From: Nocardia caishijiensis NBRC 108228
GTDB lineage: Bacteria; Actinomycetota; Actinomycetes; Mycobacteriales; Mycobacteriaceae
Length of the DNA: 64,000 bases
Direction: 5' to 3'
NCBI RefSeq assembly: GCF_001612825.1
Contig: NZ_BDBE01000039.1
Location: 124,001 to 188,000, forward strand
Shown: in pieces, positions 10,540 through 18,865 of the stretch
Position numbering within the stretch: the stretch's first letter is position 1
How the letters are laid out: each line of letters opens with the position of its first letter
The notes under the pieces: generated by a model
Seen by the model: the letters and a program-made list of their open reading frames with translations, nothing else
Told to the model about the DNA's origin: nothing
Database searches by the model: none
Translations under genes and position numbers: made by a program

Positions 10540-11000
10540 CCACACTCACCGACATCGACGTCGCCCATCTGCGCCGCGCCATCGATCTCGCCGCCCACGC
10601 CGCGGTGCTCGGGGACCGGCCGTTCGGCGCGGTCACCGTCGACCGTGCCGGAACGGTGCTCGCCGAATCCGCCAATGCCGTCGCCACCACCGGCGATGTC
10701 ACCACCCATGCCGAGCTCGTCGCGATCACCGTCGCCTCCGCCACCGGCAAGGCCGAGGCGCTGCGCGGCGCGACCGTGTACGCCAGCGGTGAGCCGTGCC
10801 CGATGTGCGCGGCCGCGATGGTGTGGGCCCAGGTGGGCCGTATCGTGTTCGCGGCGGCGGCCTCGGAGTTCGGGCCGATGCTCGGGCCGGGACCGAGCTT
10901 CACCCTGAGCTGCGCCGAGGTGGTCGCCAGTTCGAACGTGTCGATCGAGGTGAGCGGCCCGCATCTGGGCGACGAGGCGCTCGCGGTGTTCCGGTCCTGA
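10536..11000 (+). CDS. Zinc-dependent nucleoside/nucleobase deaminase (CMP/dCMP deaminase superfamily)
   Basis: The 154-residue enzyme has the catalytic zinc site HAE (His58, Glu60) and PCPMC (Cys88, Cys91) of the cytidine, guanine and tRNA-adenosine deaminase superfamily. The arrangement HAE...PCPMC is that of guanine/cytosine and TadA-like enzymes rather than tetrameric cytidine deaminase. Position as the last gene of a BMP-transporter operon supports deamination of an imported nucleobase or nucleoside. The stop lies 4 bp from the convergent symporter gene. Confidence 0.87.
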   Translation: MTTLTDIDVAHLRRAIDLAAHAAVLGDRPFGAVTVDRAGTVLAESANAVATTGDVTTHAELVAITVASATGKAEALRGATVYASGEPCPMCAAAMVWAQVGRIVFAAAASEFGPMLGPGPSFTLSCAEVVASSNVSIEVSGPHLGDEALAVFRS

Positions 11001-11004
11001 CGAG

Positions 11005-12387
11005 CTACTTCACCGGCACCGGTGCGTCCAGCCCCGCGGCCGGTGCCTCGGGTTCGCCGAGTTCGCGCTGTTCCTCGATGGCTTCCGGCGTGCCGGGCAC
11101 CTGGGTGCCACGCAGCGACATGCCCTTGGTCTCGATGAGGAAGTAGGCCGCGACCAGGCCGACCAGACACGCGCCGAACATGTAGTAGGCCGGGACGAGG
11201 TTGTTGCCGGTCAGGTCGATGAGCGACTGGTTGATCACCGGCGCGGTGCCACCGAAGATCGAGGTGGCCACGTTGTAGCCGATCGCCACGCCCGCGAACC
11301 GCACGATGGTGGGGAACATGGCGGGGAAGGTCGCCGAGATCGTGGCCAGCTGCGGCGCGTAGAGCAGGCCGAGGATGGCGAAGCCGACGATGGCGCCGCT
11401 GAGCGAGGTTCCGATCAGCAGGTACACCGGGATCACCGCGATCATCAGCGCGGCACAGGAGAACAACCACATCGGCCTGCGACCGATCCGGTCGGACAGG
11501 GCGCCGAGGAACGGCAGGGTCAGCAGCATCACGATCTGGCCGATGAGCGGCACGAGCAACGCATCGGATTCCTCCATGCCGATGGTGTTGCCGAGATAGG
11601 TCGGTGTGTAGCTCAGCAAGGAGTAATTCACCACGTTCAAGGCGATGACCAGACCGAAAAGCGTCAGCACCGGGCGCAGGTATTTCGTGAGCAGGTCGCG
11701 ATATACCCCGACGGTTTCCTCGGTGTCGTCGTTGGCTTCGATTTCGCGGAACACCGGGGTGTCCTCGACCCGGCTACGCAGATACATACCGATCAGTCCG
11801 AGCGGTGCGGCGATCAGGAACGGAATTCGCCAGCCCCACGATTCCATGGTCGCGTCATCGAGCACATTCACCAGCAGCAACGCCACCAGATTGCCGAGCG
11901 TGAAACCGGCGAGTGTGCCGACCTCGAGGAAGCTGCCGTAGAAACCGCGCTTACGGTCGGGCGCGTATTCGGCCATGAACGTCGCCGCGCCGCCGTATTC
12001 GCCACCGGCCGACAGTCCCTGCACCATCCGCAGCGCGTACAGCAGGATCGGCGCGGCGATGCCGATGACCTCGTAACTCGGGATCAGACCGACGGCGAGC
12101 GTGGAACCGGCCATCAGCATGATGGTCATCGCGAGCACGCGTTTGCGTCCGATGCGGTCACCGAGTGGACCCCAGATCATGCCGCCGATCGGACGGATCA
12201 GAAAGGAGACCGCGAATCCGAGCAGCGTGTAGATGACACTGGAACCCGCGCCGTCACCGGGAAACAGCGATGCCGCGATATAGGTCGCGAGATAGGCGTA
12301 GACACCGTAGTCGAACCATTCGACCGCATTTCCGATCGCCGATGCACCGATTGCCCGGTGCAGCACCGATTTCGATTCCTGAGACAT
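11005..12387 (-). CDS. MFS transporter, metabolite:H+ symporter (MHS/ProP-like) family
   Basis: The 460-residue, 12-helix transporter shows the MHS signatures GNAVEWFDYGVYAYLATYIA at the N-terminus, GDRIGRKRVLAMTI between helices 2 and 3, and GLSAGGEYGGAATFMAEYAP. Family substrates are dicarboxylates, betaine, proline, shikimate and similar organic acids. I chose the ATG at 12387 because GAGAGG lies 7 bp upstream; the upstream ATG would sit directly on that ribosome site. It converges on the deaminase gene, so it is transcribed separately from the ABC operon. Confidence 0.88.
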   Translation of the reverse strand: MSQESKSVLHRAIGASAIGNAVEWFDYGVYAYLATYIAASLFPGDGAGSSVIYTLLGFAVSFLIRPIGGMIWGPLGDRIGRKRVLAMTIMLMAGSTLAVGLIPSYEVIGIAAPILLYALRMVQGLSAGGEYGGAATFMAEYAPDRKRGFYGSFLEVGTLAGFTLGNLVALLLVNVLDDATMESWGWRIPFLIAAPLGLIGMYLRSRVEDTPVFREIEANDDTEETVGVYRDLLTKYLRPVLTLFGLVIALNVVNYSLLSYTPTYLGNTIGMEESDALLVPLIGQIVMLLTLPFLGALSDRIGRRPMWLFSCAALMIAVIPVYLLIGTSLSGAIVGFAILGLLYAPQLATISATFPAMFPTIVRFAGVAIGYNVATSIFGGTAPVINQSLIDLTGNNLVPAYYMFGACLVGLVAAYFLIETKGMSLRGTQVPGTPEAIEEQRELGEPEAPAAGLDAPVPVK

Positions 12388-12466
12388 CCACATACCTCTC
12401 GTCGTCGCCATCCATGACTACCCGATCGGTGCGCGCGCAAAACTTTACGCCTGTGTGTCGATGTGC

Positions 12467-13738
12467 TCAGAGTGCCCGAATTTTACCGGCGAGCAGTGCC
12501 TTCTCGCGGTCGTTGCGGCACCGCCGGATCGCCTCGGTGAGTTCGCCGCGCGCCTCCTCGGTGCGGCCCAGACGGATCAGCAACTCGCCGCGCACGCTCG
12601 GCAGCAGGTGCGAGGACGACAACGCGCCCCCGGCCGCCAGCTCGTCGACGACGGCGAGACCGGCGGCGGCTCCGGCGGCCATCGACACGGCGACGGCCCG
12701 GTTCAACTCGACCACCGGCGAGGGCGCGAGCCGACCGAGCGCCTCGTAGAGCAGCACGATGCGCTCCCAGTTCGTCTGCTCGACCGACGCGGCGACGGCG
12801 TGGCACTCGGCGATCGCGGCCTGCAGGCCGTAGGCGCCGAGTCCGCGGCCGACCTGTTCGGCCTTGGCCAGCGCGGCCCGGCCACGTCGGATCGCGGCCC
12901 GGTCCCAGCGGCGCCGGTCCTGCTGCTCGAGCAGGACCGGTTCGCCGTCGGGCCCGGTGCGGGCGGGGAACCGGGCGGCGGTGAGTTCCAGCAGCGCGAG
13001 CAAGCCGTAGACCTCGGGTTCGCCGGGCATCAGCCGCGCGAGCACCCGCGCCAGCCGCTGGGCCTCCCCGGCGAGATCGAACCGGATCAGATCCCCGCCG
13101 CTGCTGGCCGTCGAGCCCTCCGTGAAGATCAGGTAGATCACCCCGAGCACCGAGCCGAGCCGTTCGCGACGTTCACTCGGCGGTGGCACCTCGAACGGCA
13201 CCCGGGCCGCCGCGAGGGTCTTCTTGGCGCGGGTGATCCTGGCCTGCACGGTCGCGGTCGGCACCAGGCAGGCGGCGGCGATCTCGTCGCTGGTGAGACC
13301 ACCGACGACGCGCAGGGTCAGCGCCAACCGCGCCTCGCGCGCGAGCACCGGATGGCAGGCGATGAAGATCAGGGCGAGCACGTCGTCATCGATCTGGTCG
13401 GGGTCCCACTCCGGTTCAGCGGCGGGCACCGGCTCCCCGCCGGTGAGCGCGCCGCCCTCGCCGAGTCCGGCGGCCAGGGCGGTGTAGCGCTCGTCCAGGG
13501 CGGCCCGACGACGGAACGCGTCGATCGCGCGGCGGCGGCCGGTGGTGAGCAACCACCCCGCCGGATGCGCGGGCACACCGTCACGCGGCCAGGTCACCAG
13601 GGCTTCGGCCAGTGCCTCCTGGGCGAGGTCCTCGGCCAGCGCGAAGTCGCCGGTGTAGCGGGCAAGGGCGCCGACGATGCGGGCCGACTCGATCCGCCAT
13701 ACGGCGGCGACCGCCGCGCGTCCGGTGTGCTCGGTCAT
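12467..13738 (-). CDS. ECF-type RNA polymerase sigma factor with long C-terminal helical domain (ECF42-like)
   Basis: The 423-residue protein starts with sigma region 2 (FALAEDLAQEALAEALVTW, about residues 30-50) and a region 4 helix-turn-helix (GLTSDEIAAACLVPTATVQARITRAKKTL). A long helical, TPR-like C-terminal half follows, which classical ECF factors of about 200 residues lack. This architecture, with a YCII/DGPF-domain gene 4 bp upstream, is that of the ECF42 group, whose activity is thought to be controlled by the C-terminal extension rather than an anti-sigma factor. No anti-sigma gene is present. Confidence 0.87.
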   Translation of the reverse strand: MTEHTGRAAVAAVWRIESARIVGALARYTGDFALAEDLAQEALAEALVTWPRDGVPAHPAGWLLTTGRRRAIDAFRRRAALDERYTALAAGLGEGGALTGGEPVPAAEPEWDPDQIDDDVLALIFIACHPVLAREARLALTLRVVGGLTSDEIAAACLVPTATVQARITRAKKTLAAARVPFEVPPPSERRERLGSVLGVIYLIFTEGSTASSGGDLIRFDLAGEAQRLARVLARLMPGEPEVYGLLALLELTAARFPARTGPDGEPVLLEQQDRRRWDRAAIRRGRAALAKAEQVGRGLGAYGLQAAIAECHAVAASVEQTNWERIVLLYEALGRLAPSPVVELNRAVAVSMAAGAAAGLAVVDELAAGGALSSSHLLPSVRGELLIRLGRTEEARGELTEAIRRCRNDREKALLAGKIRAL

Positions 13739-13742
13739 CGCC

Positions 13743-14162
13743 TCAGAGCTGTCCGGTGGACTCGCGCCACGCCCGTTCCTTCTGCACCCAGACGTTGTCC
13801 TTGGGGAATTCGTCGATGGAGGGCACCCGCCGGATCTCGGTTTTGATGCCGGGACCCGTCATCGGCATCCGCTTGGCCCACTCGACGGCTTCTTCCTTCG
13901 ACGCCACATTGAGGATGTAGTAGCCGCCGAACAGTTCCTTGGTCTCGCCGTAGGGGCCATCGGTGACGACGGGCGGCTCGGACGAGTAGTCGACGACGAC
14001 GCCCTTGGCGGCGTCCTCCAGCCCTTCCGCGGCGACGAGCACGCCCGCGCGGATCAGTTCGTCGTTGAACTTGCCCATGGTGTCGAGCATCTCGTCGAAG
14101 CTCACGTTCTCGAACTCGGCGAAAGCCTCGTCGGTGGCGCGCATGATCAGCATGTACTTCAT
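13743..14162 (-). CDS. YCII-related (DGPF domain) protein
   Basis: The 139-residue protein opens MKYMLIMRATDEAF and contains the DGPYGETKELFGGYYIL core that names the DGPF family; the fold is a ferredoxin-like dimer. The ATG at 14162 has AAGGAG 7 bp upstream; an in-frame upstream start lacks support. It is the first gene of a two-gene unit with the ECF42-like sigma factor, a constant pairing in actinobacteria. Members are likely targets of the sigma factor; the enzymatic role is unknown. Confidence 0.87.
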   Translation of the reverse strand: MKYMLIMRATDEAFAEFENVSFDEMLDTMGKFNDELIRAGVLVAAEGLEDAAKGVVVDYSSEPPVVTDGPYGETKELFGGYYILNVASKEEAVEWAKRMPMTGPGIKTEIRRVPSIDEFPKDNVWVQKERAWRESTGQL

Positions 14163-14350
14163 GGTGTGTCTCCTTCGGTTCGGTGCCCTGGTGGGCGCTG
14201 CGTTCATCCGTAGGTCGAACGGGCACCGCGCGAATCGACACCCGCCGGAAATTCTTTCCCGAATTTTTTTCGGAGCCTACTTGCGGCGTGGTACTTGTCG
14301 GTCGGGTTCCGGCGACGACCGGCCGGTACAACGACAGCAGGGAGACGATC

Positions 14351-15130
14351 GTGAACGCCGTTCTCGTCGAGATGCGCGAGCATGTGCTCGTCGCCGTCAT
14401 CAACCGGCCCCAGGCCATGAACGCGATCGACGGCGAGGTCAGCGCCCAGCTCGGCGCGGCGCTGGAACAGGCCGACAACGATCGGGCCGTGCGCGTGGTC
14501 GTCCTCACCGGCGCCGGTGACCGGGCCTTCTGCGCGGGCGCGGATCTGCGGGCGATCGGACGCGGTGAGTCGATTCTGGCCGAGGGACACGAACAGTGGG
14601 GCCTGGGTGGCTATGTCCGTCACCCCATCAGCAAGCCGACCATCGCGGCTGTGAACGGGCTCGCCCTCGGGGGTGGCACCGAGCTGGTGCTCGCCAGCGA
14701 CCTGGCCGTCGCCGCGTCCACCGCCACCTTCGGCCTACCCGAAGTGGCGCGCGGGCTCTTCGCCGCCGCGGGCGGGGCGTTCCGGCTGCCCGAACAGCTG
14801 CCGCGCAAGATCGCGATGGAGATGCTGCTGACCGGTGAGCCGATCACCGCCGCACGCGCGCTCGAGTTCGGGCTGATCAACCGGGTGGTTCCGGCCGAGC
14901 AGGTCCTCGACACGGCCGTGGAGCTGGCGACGCGGATCGCGACGAACGCGCCGCTCGCGGTGCAGGCGAGCAAGCGGGTGGCGCTCGGCATCCGCGACGG
15001 CGCCCTGCCCGACGACGACGCGTGGGACCGCTCCGACCGCGAGATCGCCGAACTCGCCCGCTCCGAGGACGTCCGCGAGGGCCTCATGGCCTTCGTCGAG
15101 AAGCGCGATCCGAACTGGCAGGCACGCTGA
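14351..15130 (+). CDS. Enoyl-CoA hydratase/isomerase (crotonase) family protein
   Basis: The 259-residue crotonase carries the CoA-binding and oxyanion-hole elements NRPQAMNAIDGEV, DRAFCAGADLRAI and AAVNGLALGGGTELVLASDL, and the C-terminal ...GLMAFVEKRDPNW signature of enoyl-CoA hydratases. The GTG start at 14351 has GGAG 6 bp upstream. In the position of the classic second catalytic glutamate it reads FGLPEVARGLF, with Glu present. It stands alone: divergent from the DGPF gene and abutting the convergent membrane-protein gene. Confidence 0.85.
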   Translation: MNAVLVEMREHVLVAVINRPQAMNAIDGEVSAQLGAALEQADNDRAVRVVVLTGAGDRAFCAGADLRAIGRGESILAEGHEQWGLGGYVRHPISKPTIAAVNGLALGGGTELVLASDLAVAASTATFGLPEVARGLFAAAGGAFRLPEQLPRKIAMEMLLTGEPITAARALEFGLINRVVPAEQVLDTAVELATRIATNAPLAVQASKRVALGIRDGALPDDDAWDRSDREIAELARSEDVREGLMAFVEKRDPNWQAR

Positions 15131-15949
15131 TCACCAACCACCCGTCAGAAGGGCGGCCAGCCCGGGGACCGGGTCGCGCGCGGTGGTCACGTTGGCGACA
15201 GCGACCACCACGAACAGCACCCCGACCACCACCGCGGCCAGGGCGTAGGCGCGCACGACCCGCCCGGCCGAACCCTCGCGGTGCCGCCACAGCACCACCC
15301 CCAGCCCGAGAAGCGCGGCCGACGCCACCGCGGCGAGCACCGCCATCGCGACGTGATAGCGGGCGAAGTCCTCGACCATGACGGCCAGCGCCGCCGGTCC
15401 GTCGGGGTGACCGGCCAACGCCTGGCCGACCTCGGTCAGCACCGCTGCCAGCTCCCCGTCGGGCGCACCGTCGATCGCCATCGGCAGCAAGGAGGCGAAC
15501 GGCGTCACGGCCCCTTGAATATTGGCGAGCACCGCCACCGCGGCGATCGCGAGCACCAGTGTCGCGATCACCCCCGCCACCGCGAACATCGTTCGCTTCG
15601 CCCCGACGGCGCGCAGCGACGATCGCCACAGCAGCACCCCGAGCGCGACGAGCACGATCGACCACAGGGCCGCCACGACCGCCTTCACCACGTGATAGGC
15701 CGACCAGTAGTCCACCGTCGCCCGCAGCGCGGGCGTGAATTCCGCTTGTCCCGCTTGCCAATACGTGACGAACGCCGACCGGAACCCCGTCCGCAACGCG
15801 GCCTCGTCGGCGAATCCCGCACCCGGCAACCATCCGGCTATCAGCGGCGGCGCGACCACGAACGCGACGGCGAGCGCGACCGCCGCGCCGAGGAGAAGAC
15901 TCAGGCGGCGCGCCGGGGCGGCCCCCGGTTCTGCGACAACGGTGGACAC
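15131..15949 (-). CDS. Membrane protein of unknown function
   Basis: The 272-residue protein has about four hydrophobic helices: one near the N-terminus (LSLLLGAAVALAVAFVVAPP), two in the middle (VVKAVVAALWSIVLVALGVL and MFAVAGVIATLVLAIAAVAV), and a C-terminal pair separated by a short basic loop. A soluble loop of about 70 residues follows the first helix and holds WQAGQAEFTPALRATVDYW. I do not recognise the family. The GTG start at 15949 has AGGGAG 5 bp upstream. It abuts the crotonase gene convergently with no gap. Confidence 0.7.
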   Translation of the reverse strand: MSTVVAEPGAAPARRLSLLLGAAVALAVAFVVAPPLIAGWLPGAGFADEAALRTGFRSAFVTYWQAGQAEFTPALRATVDYWSAYHVVKAVVAALWSIVLVALGVLLWRSSLRAVGAKRTMFAVAGVIATLVLAIAAVAVLANIQGAVTPFASLLPMAIDGAPDGELAAVLTEVGQALAGHPDGPAALAVMVEDFARYHVAMAVLAAVASAALLGLGVVLWRHREGSAGRVVRAYALAAVVVGVLFVVVAVANVTTARDPVPGLAALLTGGW

Positions 15950-16060
15950 GGTCACTCCCTGCTCGGTACGGGTGTTCGCCGACCATTGTGACCGCGACGT
16001 GGCATCATGGCCGCTCGAACGGACGGACTCACACATTTCGATGGATTGAGGGGACCGAGC

Positions 16061-16762
16061 GTGACCAGCAGCAATTTCGCCTACACCGGGTGCGACAACC
16101 TGGAGGTGATGGCCGAAGCGATCAACTACAACAGATTTCTCCTCGACTGCGTCGAAAGACATGTCACCACACCGGAGCTGCGAGTACTCGACTTCGGCGC
16201 GGGGCAGGGCACCTACGCCGATCTGCTCGCCGAACGGGAGATCTTCCCCGAATGTCTCGAGCCGGATCCCGACCTGCAGAAAGTGTTGCTGGCCAAGGGG
16301 TACAAGGTCGTCGACTGCGAGACCGAACCGCCCGAGGCCGAAAAGTACGGCCTCATCTATTCTTTCAACGTCTTCGAGCACATCAAGAACGACCAGGAAG
16401 CCGCGGAGCATCTGGCGACACTGTTGCGGCCCGGCGGCACGATGGTGATCTACGTTCCGGCGCTCGAGATGCTGTTCTCCTCGATGGACGTGAAAGTCGA
16501 GCACTACCGGCGGTACCGGCGCACCCAGCTGAACCGGATTCTGCGCAACGCCGGGCTCGAGGTGGTGGATTCGCGCTATTGCGATCCGATCGGGTTCTTC
16601 GCCACTCTCGCCTACAAACTGCTCGGCAACGACGACGGCGACATCAACGTGCGCGCGTTGAAGCTCTACGACCGTCTCGTCTTCCCACTGAGCCGGGTCC
16701 TGCAACTGGTCACCGGCAAGCTGTTCGGGAAGAACGTCCTGGTCGTCGCGAGAAAACCCTGA
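16061..16762 (+). CDS. Class I SAM-dependent methyltransferase
   Basis: The 233-residue protein has motif I VLDFGAGQGTYADLL, a post-I acidic residue (ECLEPDPD) and motif IV-like LIYSFNVFEHIKND. This last pattern (NVxEH) is usual in methyltransferases of the UbiE/glycan-modifying type. The tail is hydrophobic and basic (LSRVLQLVTGKLFGKNVLVV), suggesting membrane association. The GTG at 16061 has GAGGGG 7 bp upstream; an in-frame ATG at 16007 is the alternative. The substrate is unknown. Its stop codon forms half of a hairpin shared with the convergent small gene. Confidence 0.82.
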   Translation: MTSSNFAYTGCDNLEVMAEAINYNRFLLDCVERHVTTPELRVLDFGAGQGTYADLLAEREIFPECLEPDPDLQKVLLAKGYKVVDCETEPPEAEKYGLIYSFNVFEHIKNDQEAAEHLATLLRPGGTMVIYVPALEMLFSSMDVKVEHYRRYRRTQLNRILRNAGLEVVDSRYCDPIGFFATLAYKLLGNDDGDINVRALKLYDRLVFPLSRVLQLVTGKLFGKNVLVVARKP

Positions 16763-16775
16763 GCCGGACGGCTCA
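16760..16775. terminator. Hairpin containing both stop codons of a convergent gene pair
   Basis: TGAGCC at 16760-16765 and GGCTCA at 16770-16775 pair perfectly around a GGAC loop. The left arm begins with the TGA of the methyltransferase and the right arm contains the TGA (as TCA) of the minus-strand small gene. There is no T-tract, so it could be a bidirectional attenuator or simply a compact gene end. Confidence 0.4.
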
Positions 16776-16895
16776 GCGCGGCGGGTTGCCCGTCCATTCG
16801 GGTTCGTCCGGCGGCTTGGGCCCACCGCGCGTCTTGCGCCACAGCACAACGGCGGCAACCACGACGACCACGGCGAGGATCACGAGAATCTCCAT
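16773..16895 (-). CDS. Small single-pass membrane protein, 40 residues
   Basis: The reading frame encodes MEILVILAVVVVVAAVVLWR, a single hydrophobic helix of about 17 residues, followed by a basic stop-transfer (RKTR) and a Pro-rich cytoplasmic tail ending TGNPPR. The amino-acid pattern (membrane helix, positive-inside residues, tail with PPDEPEWTG) is too regular for chance. TAGG sits about 8 bp upstream of the ATG. It is convergent with the methyltransferase. The function is unknown; such peptides often act as membrane partners of larger proteins. Confidence 0.65.
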   Translation of the reverse strand: MEILVILAVVVVVAAVVLWRKTRGGPKPPDEPEWTGNPPR

Positions 16896-17160
16896 ACTCC
16901 GCGCCTACCCGGTGCAGCCGTCCTCAACCCGGCCGACCTGTCACGTTTGAGCCGTCACCCAGCGGGAACCACACTGATGTGGTGCTCGACCGGCCCGTTG
17001 TACGAGGCGCCGAACGGTCCGGGGGAGCAATGTTTTTCGGTTACGGTGTCGACACCGGTGCACCCGCGGGGTCGGCCGACGCTCCACCGCGATGCCAACG
17101 ACGTCATCGCACGGAGTCGCGTCGGCCACCCCCGCGGGACACGAGAAAACAGCAGCGGCC
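16896..17160. other. Intergenic region with a perfect 14-bp palindrome, no convincing gene
   Basis: The 265-bp gap holds CGGTGTCGACACCG at 17044-17057, a perfect palindrome preceded by a T5 run. Short open frames exist on both strands, including one encoding 50 residues on the minus strand at 16955-17107, but none has a recognisable domain or a clear ribosome site. Confidence 0.4.
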
Positions 17161-17787
17161 TCAGCGCTCGAGGAATTCCTCGGCCGCGGTCTGAGCGCTG
17201 ATGGCCGTGCCCATCCACCGTCGCAGGTAGTGGCGGAGTTCGTCGTCGGTGCGTGGTGGATCGCCGGGTGACAGGAAGAACGACTGCATGGTCCGCAGGA
17301 CGTATTCGACCAGTTCGCGCAGCGCCTGCTCGTCGTAGCCGTGCGCGGCCCAGTCCACATCGAACCGCCGGATCATCGTCATGCCGAAGGCCTGCGCCTC
17401 GTCGGAGGTGAGGCTGTCCGGGCGCACGTTCGAGTAGGAACTCGACAGCAGGATGCCCAGGTGCGGTGTGCGTCGCACCTCGGCCAGCGTGTAGACCACC
17501 GCCTCGACCATCGCCTCCACCGGATCATCGAGTCCGCGCACCTGTGCCGCCAGTCGGTCGAGAAATCCGGCCACCGAGGCCATGGCGGCGGCGGTCATCA
17601 GCGCGTCGGCGCTCGGGAAGTACCGGTACACCGTCTGCCGGATGACGCCGAGCGATTCGGCGACATCGGCGATGCTGATCTCCGCGCCCGTGCGCCCGAT
17701 CAATTCGACTGCCGCCGCGACGATCCGGCGCGTCGCCTCCGCGTCGTCCCCCGGCGGACTACCGCCCCATCCCCGTCTGCGCGCCAC
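17161..17787 (-). CDS. TetR-family transcriptional regulator
   Basis: The 208-residue regulator has the TetR helix-turn-helix ISIADVAESLGVIRQTVYRY at about residues 36-56 and a helical ligand domain after it. The GTG at 17787 gives the N-terminus VARRRGWGGSPP; RRGWGG-type N-termini are familiar in this group. An in-frame ATG at 17841 is possible but lies inside the large operator. The gene diverges from the PF10118 gene, and a 36-bp double dyad lies between them, so it should repress both itself and the neighbour operon. The ligand is unknown. Confidence 0.87.
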   Translation of the reverse strand: MARRRGWGGSPPGDDAEATRRIVAAAVELIGRTGAEISIADVAESLGVIRQTVYRYFPSADALMTAAAMASVAGFLDRLAAQVRGLDDPVEAMVEAVVYTLAEVRRTPHLGILLSSSYSNVRPDSLTSDEAQAFGMTMIRRFDVDWAAHGYDEQALRELVEYVLRTMQSFFLSPGDPPRTDDELRHYLRRWMGTAISAQTAAEEFLER

Positions 17788-17833
17788 CCGGTGGACGCTA
17801 GCACAAGCCCAGGTCACAGCGGATTCAGGCAAA

Positions 17834-17869
17834 GTAATCATACATACTGACGTTCAGTCGTATGATTAC
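17834..17869. promoter_or_regulatory. Extended TetR operator (nested inverted repeats)
   Basis: Outer arms GTAATCATA (17834-17842) and TATGATTAC (17861-17869) are a perfect 9-bp inverted repeat. Nested inside are ACTGA (17846-17850) and TCAGT (17854-17858) around CGT. The inner ACTGA-N3-TCAGT part is a classic TetR-type site; the outer arms could hold a second dimer or a cooperative pair. It lies between the divergent TetR and PF10118 genes, 57 bp before the start of the latter. Confidence 0.7.
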
Positions 17870-17926
17870 CTCACCCAACCGAGTGGCAGCCGGACCGGCG
17901 CACGCCCGAACAACGAGGTACTCACC

Positions 17927-18853
17927 GTGACCGAACTTCACGTCCGCAAAATGGATTTCGCGTTCGCCGACTACGACGTGCCGTTCCTGTGGAACCCACG
18001 GAATCCGGCGTTCTCCTCGATGGCCAACGCCGTCTCGTTCCTGGCGATCGGCTTCGAGAAGATGATCGTGCAGCTCATCAACCAGGCGAAACCGCAGATC
18101 ACCGACCCCGAGGCGGCCGAGGAGGCCGACGCGTTCATGCGTCAGGAGGGTCAGCATTCGACCGCCCACCGCCAGCACGTGAAGGGCCTGATCCGGCGCT
18201 ACCCCGGCCTACAACAGACGCTGGACGCGGTGATCCGCGAGTTCGACGAACTCACCGCGAGCACCCCGGTGAAGTATCGCCTGGCCTACACCGCCGATCT
18301 CGAGGCCACCTTCACCCCGGTGTTCAAGCTGATGCTCGACAACGACGACACCCTGTTCGCCCCCGGCGACGACCGGGTGGCCTCGCTGTTCATCTGGCAT
18401 TTCGTCGAGGAGGTCGAGCACCGGAGTTCGGCGCTGATCATCTTCAACTCGGTGGTGAACAGCGAGCTGTACCGGATGCGGGTGGCGCCGTCGGTGTTCC
18501 GGCACGTGCTGCGGGTGATCCGGGTGGCCTGCGCGGGCTTCAACGAGCACGTGCCGCTGGAAGATCGGCAGGTCGACGCGTTGTCGATGTTCGCGAGCTA
18601 CCGCAATCAGCAGACCCTGCGCCGCCTGCTGCCCGGCCTGCGCCCGGCCGACAACGGCACGATGCCGCGCGCCTTCGATGATCTGGGCCTGAAAGAACAG
18701 CTCATCGCCCTCGGCGGCATCGTCCGCAGCCAGACCCCGGGGCACAATCCCGCCCACGAGAAGCTGCCCGACCTGGCCGGTGAGTGGTTTCGCCGCTACG
18801 ACGAGGGCTACGACGTCACCCGCTGGTACACCGCCGATTCCGTGAGCTCCTAG
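17927..18853 (+). CDS. PF10118-family metal-dependent hydrolase / diiron-like protein
   Basis: The 308-residue protein fits the family called predicted metal-dependent hydrolase. Its helices carry ferritin-like metal ligands: FMRQEGQHSTAHRQH, DLEATFTPVF and WHFVEEVEHRSSALIIF. The EExxH-type motif on the third helix suggests a di-iron centre and an oxygenase or desaturase-like reaction more than hydrolysis. The GTG start has GAGG 8 bp upstream. It begins the operon controlled by the TetR dyad and is followed after 12 bp by a membrane protein. Confidence 0.8.
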   Translation: MTELHVRKMDFAFADYDVPFLWNPRNPAFSSMANAVSFLAIGFEKMIVQLINQAKPQITDPEAAEEADAFMRQEGQHSTAHRQHVKGLIRRYPGLQQTLDAVIREFDELTASTPVKYRLAYTADLEATFTPVFKLMLDNDDTLFAPGDDRVASLFIWHFVEEVEHRSSALIIFNSVVNSELYRMRVAPSVFRHVLRVIRVACAGFNEHVPLEDRQVDALSMFASYRNQQTLRRLLPGLRPADNGTMPRAFDDLGLKEQLIALGGIVRSQTPGHNPAHEKLPDLAGEWFRRYDEGYDVTRWYTADSVSS

Positions 18854-18865
18854 AAGGGCCGACCC

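Noticed and set aside
15131..16858. 575-codon minus-strand frame that would extend the membrane protein upstream
   Set aside because: The upstream part is antisense to the methyltransferase and the GTG at 15949 has a proper ribosome site.
16955..17107. 50-residue minus-strand open frame as a gene
   Set aside because: No ribosome site, no domain and no neighbour logic; kept only as a note in the intergenic entry.
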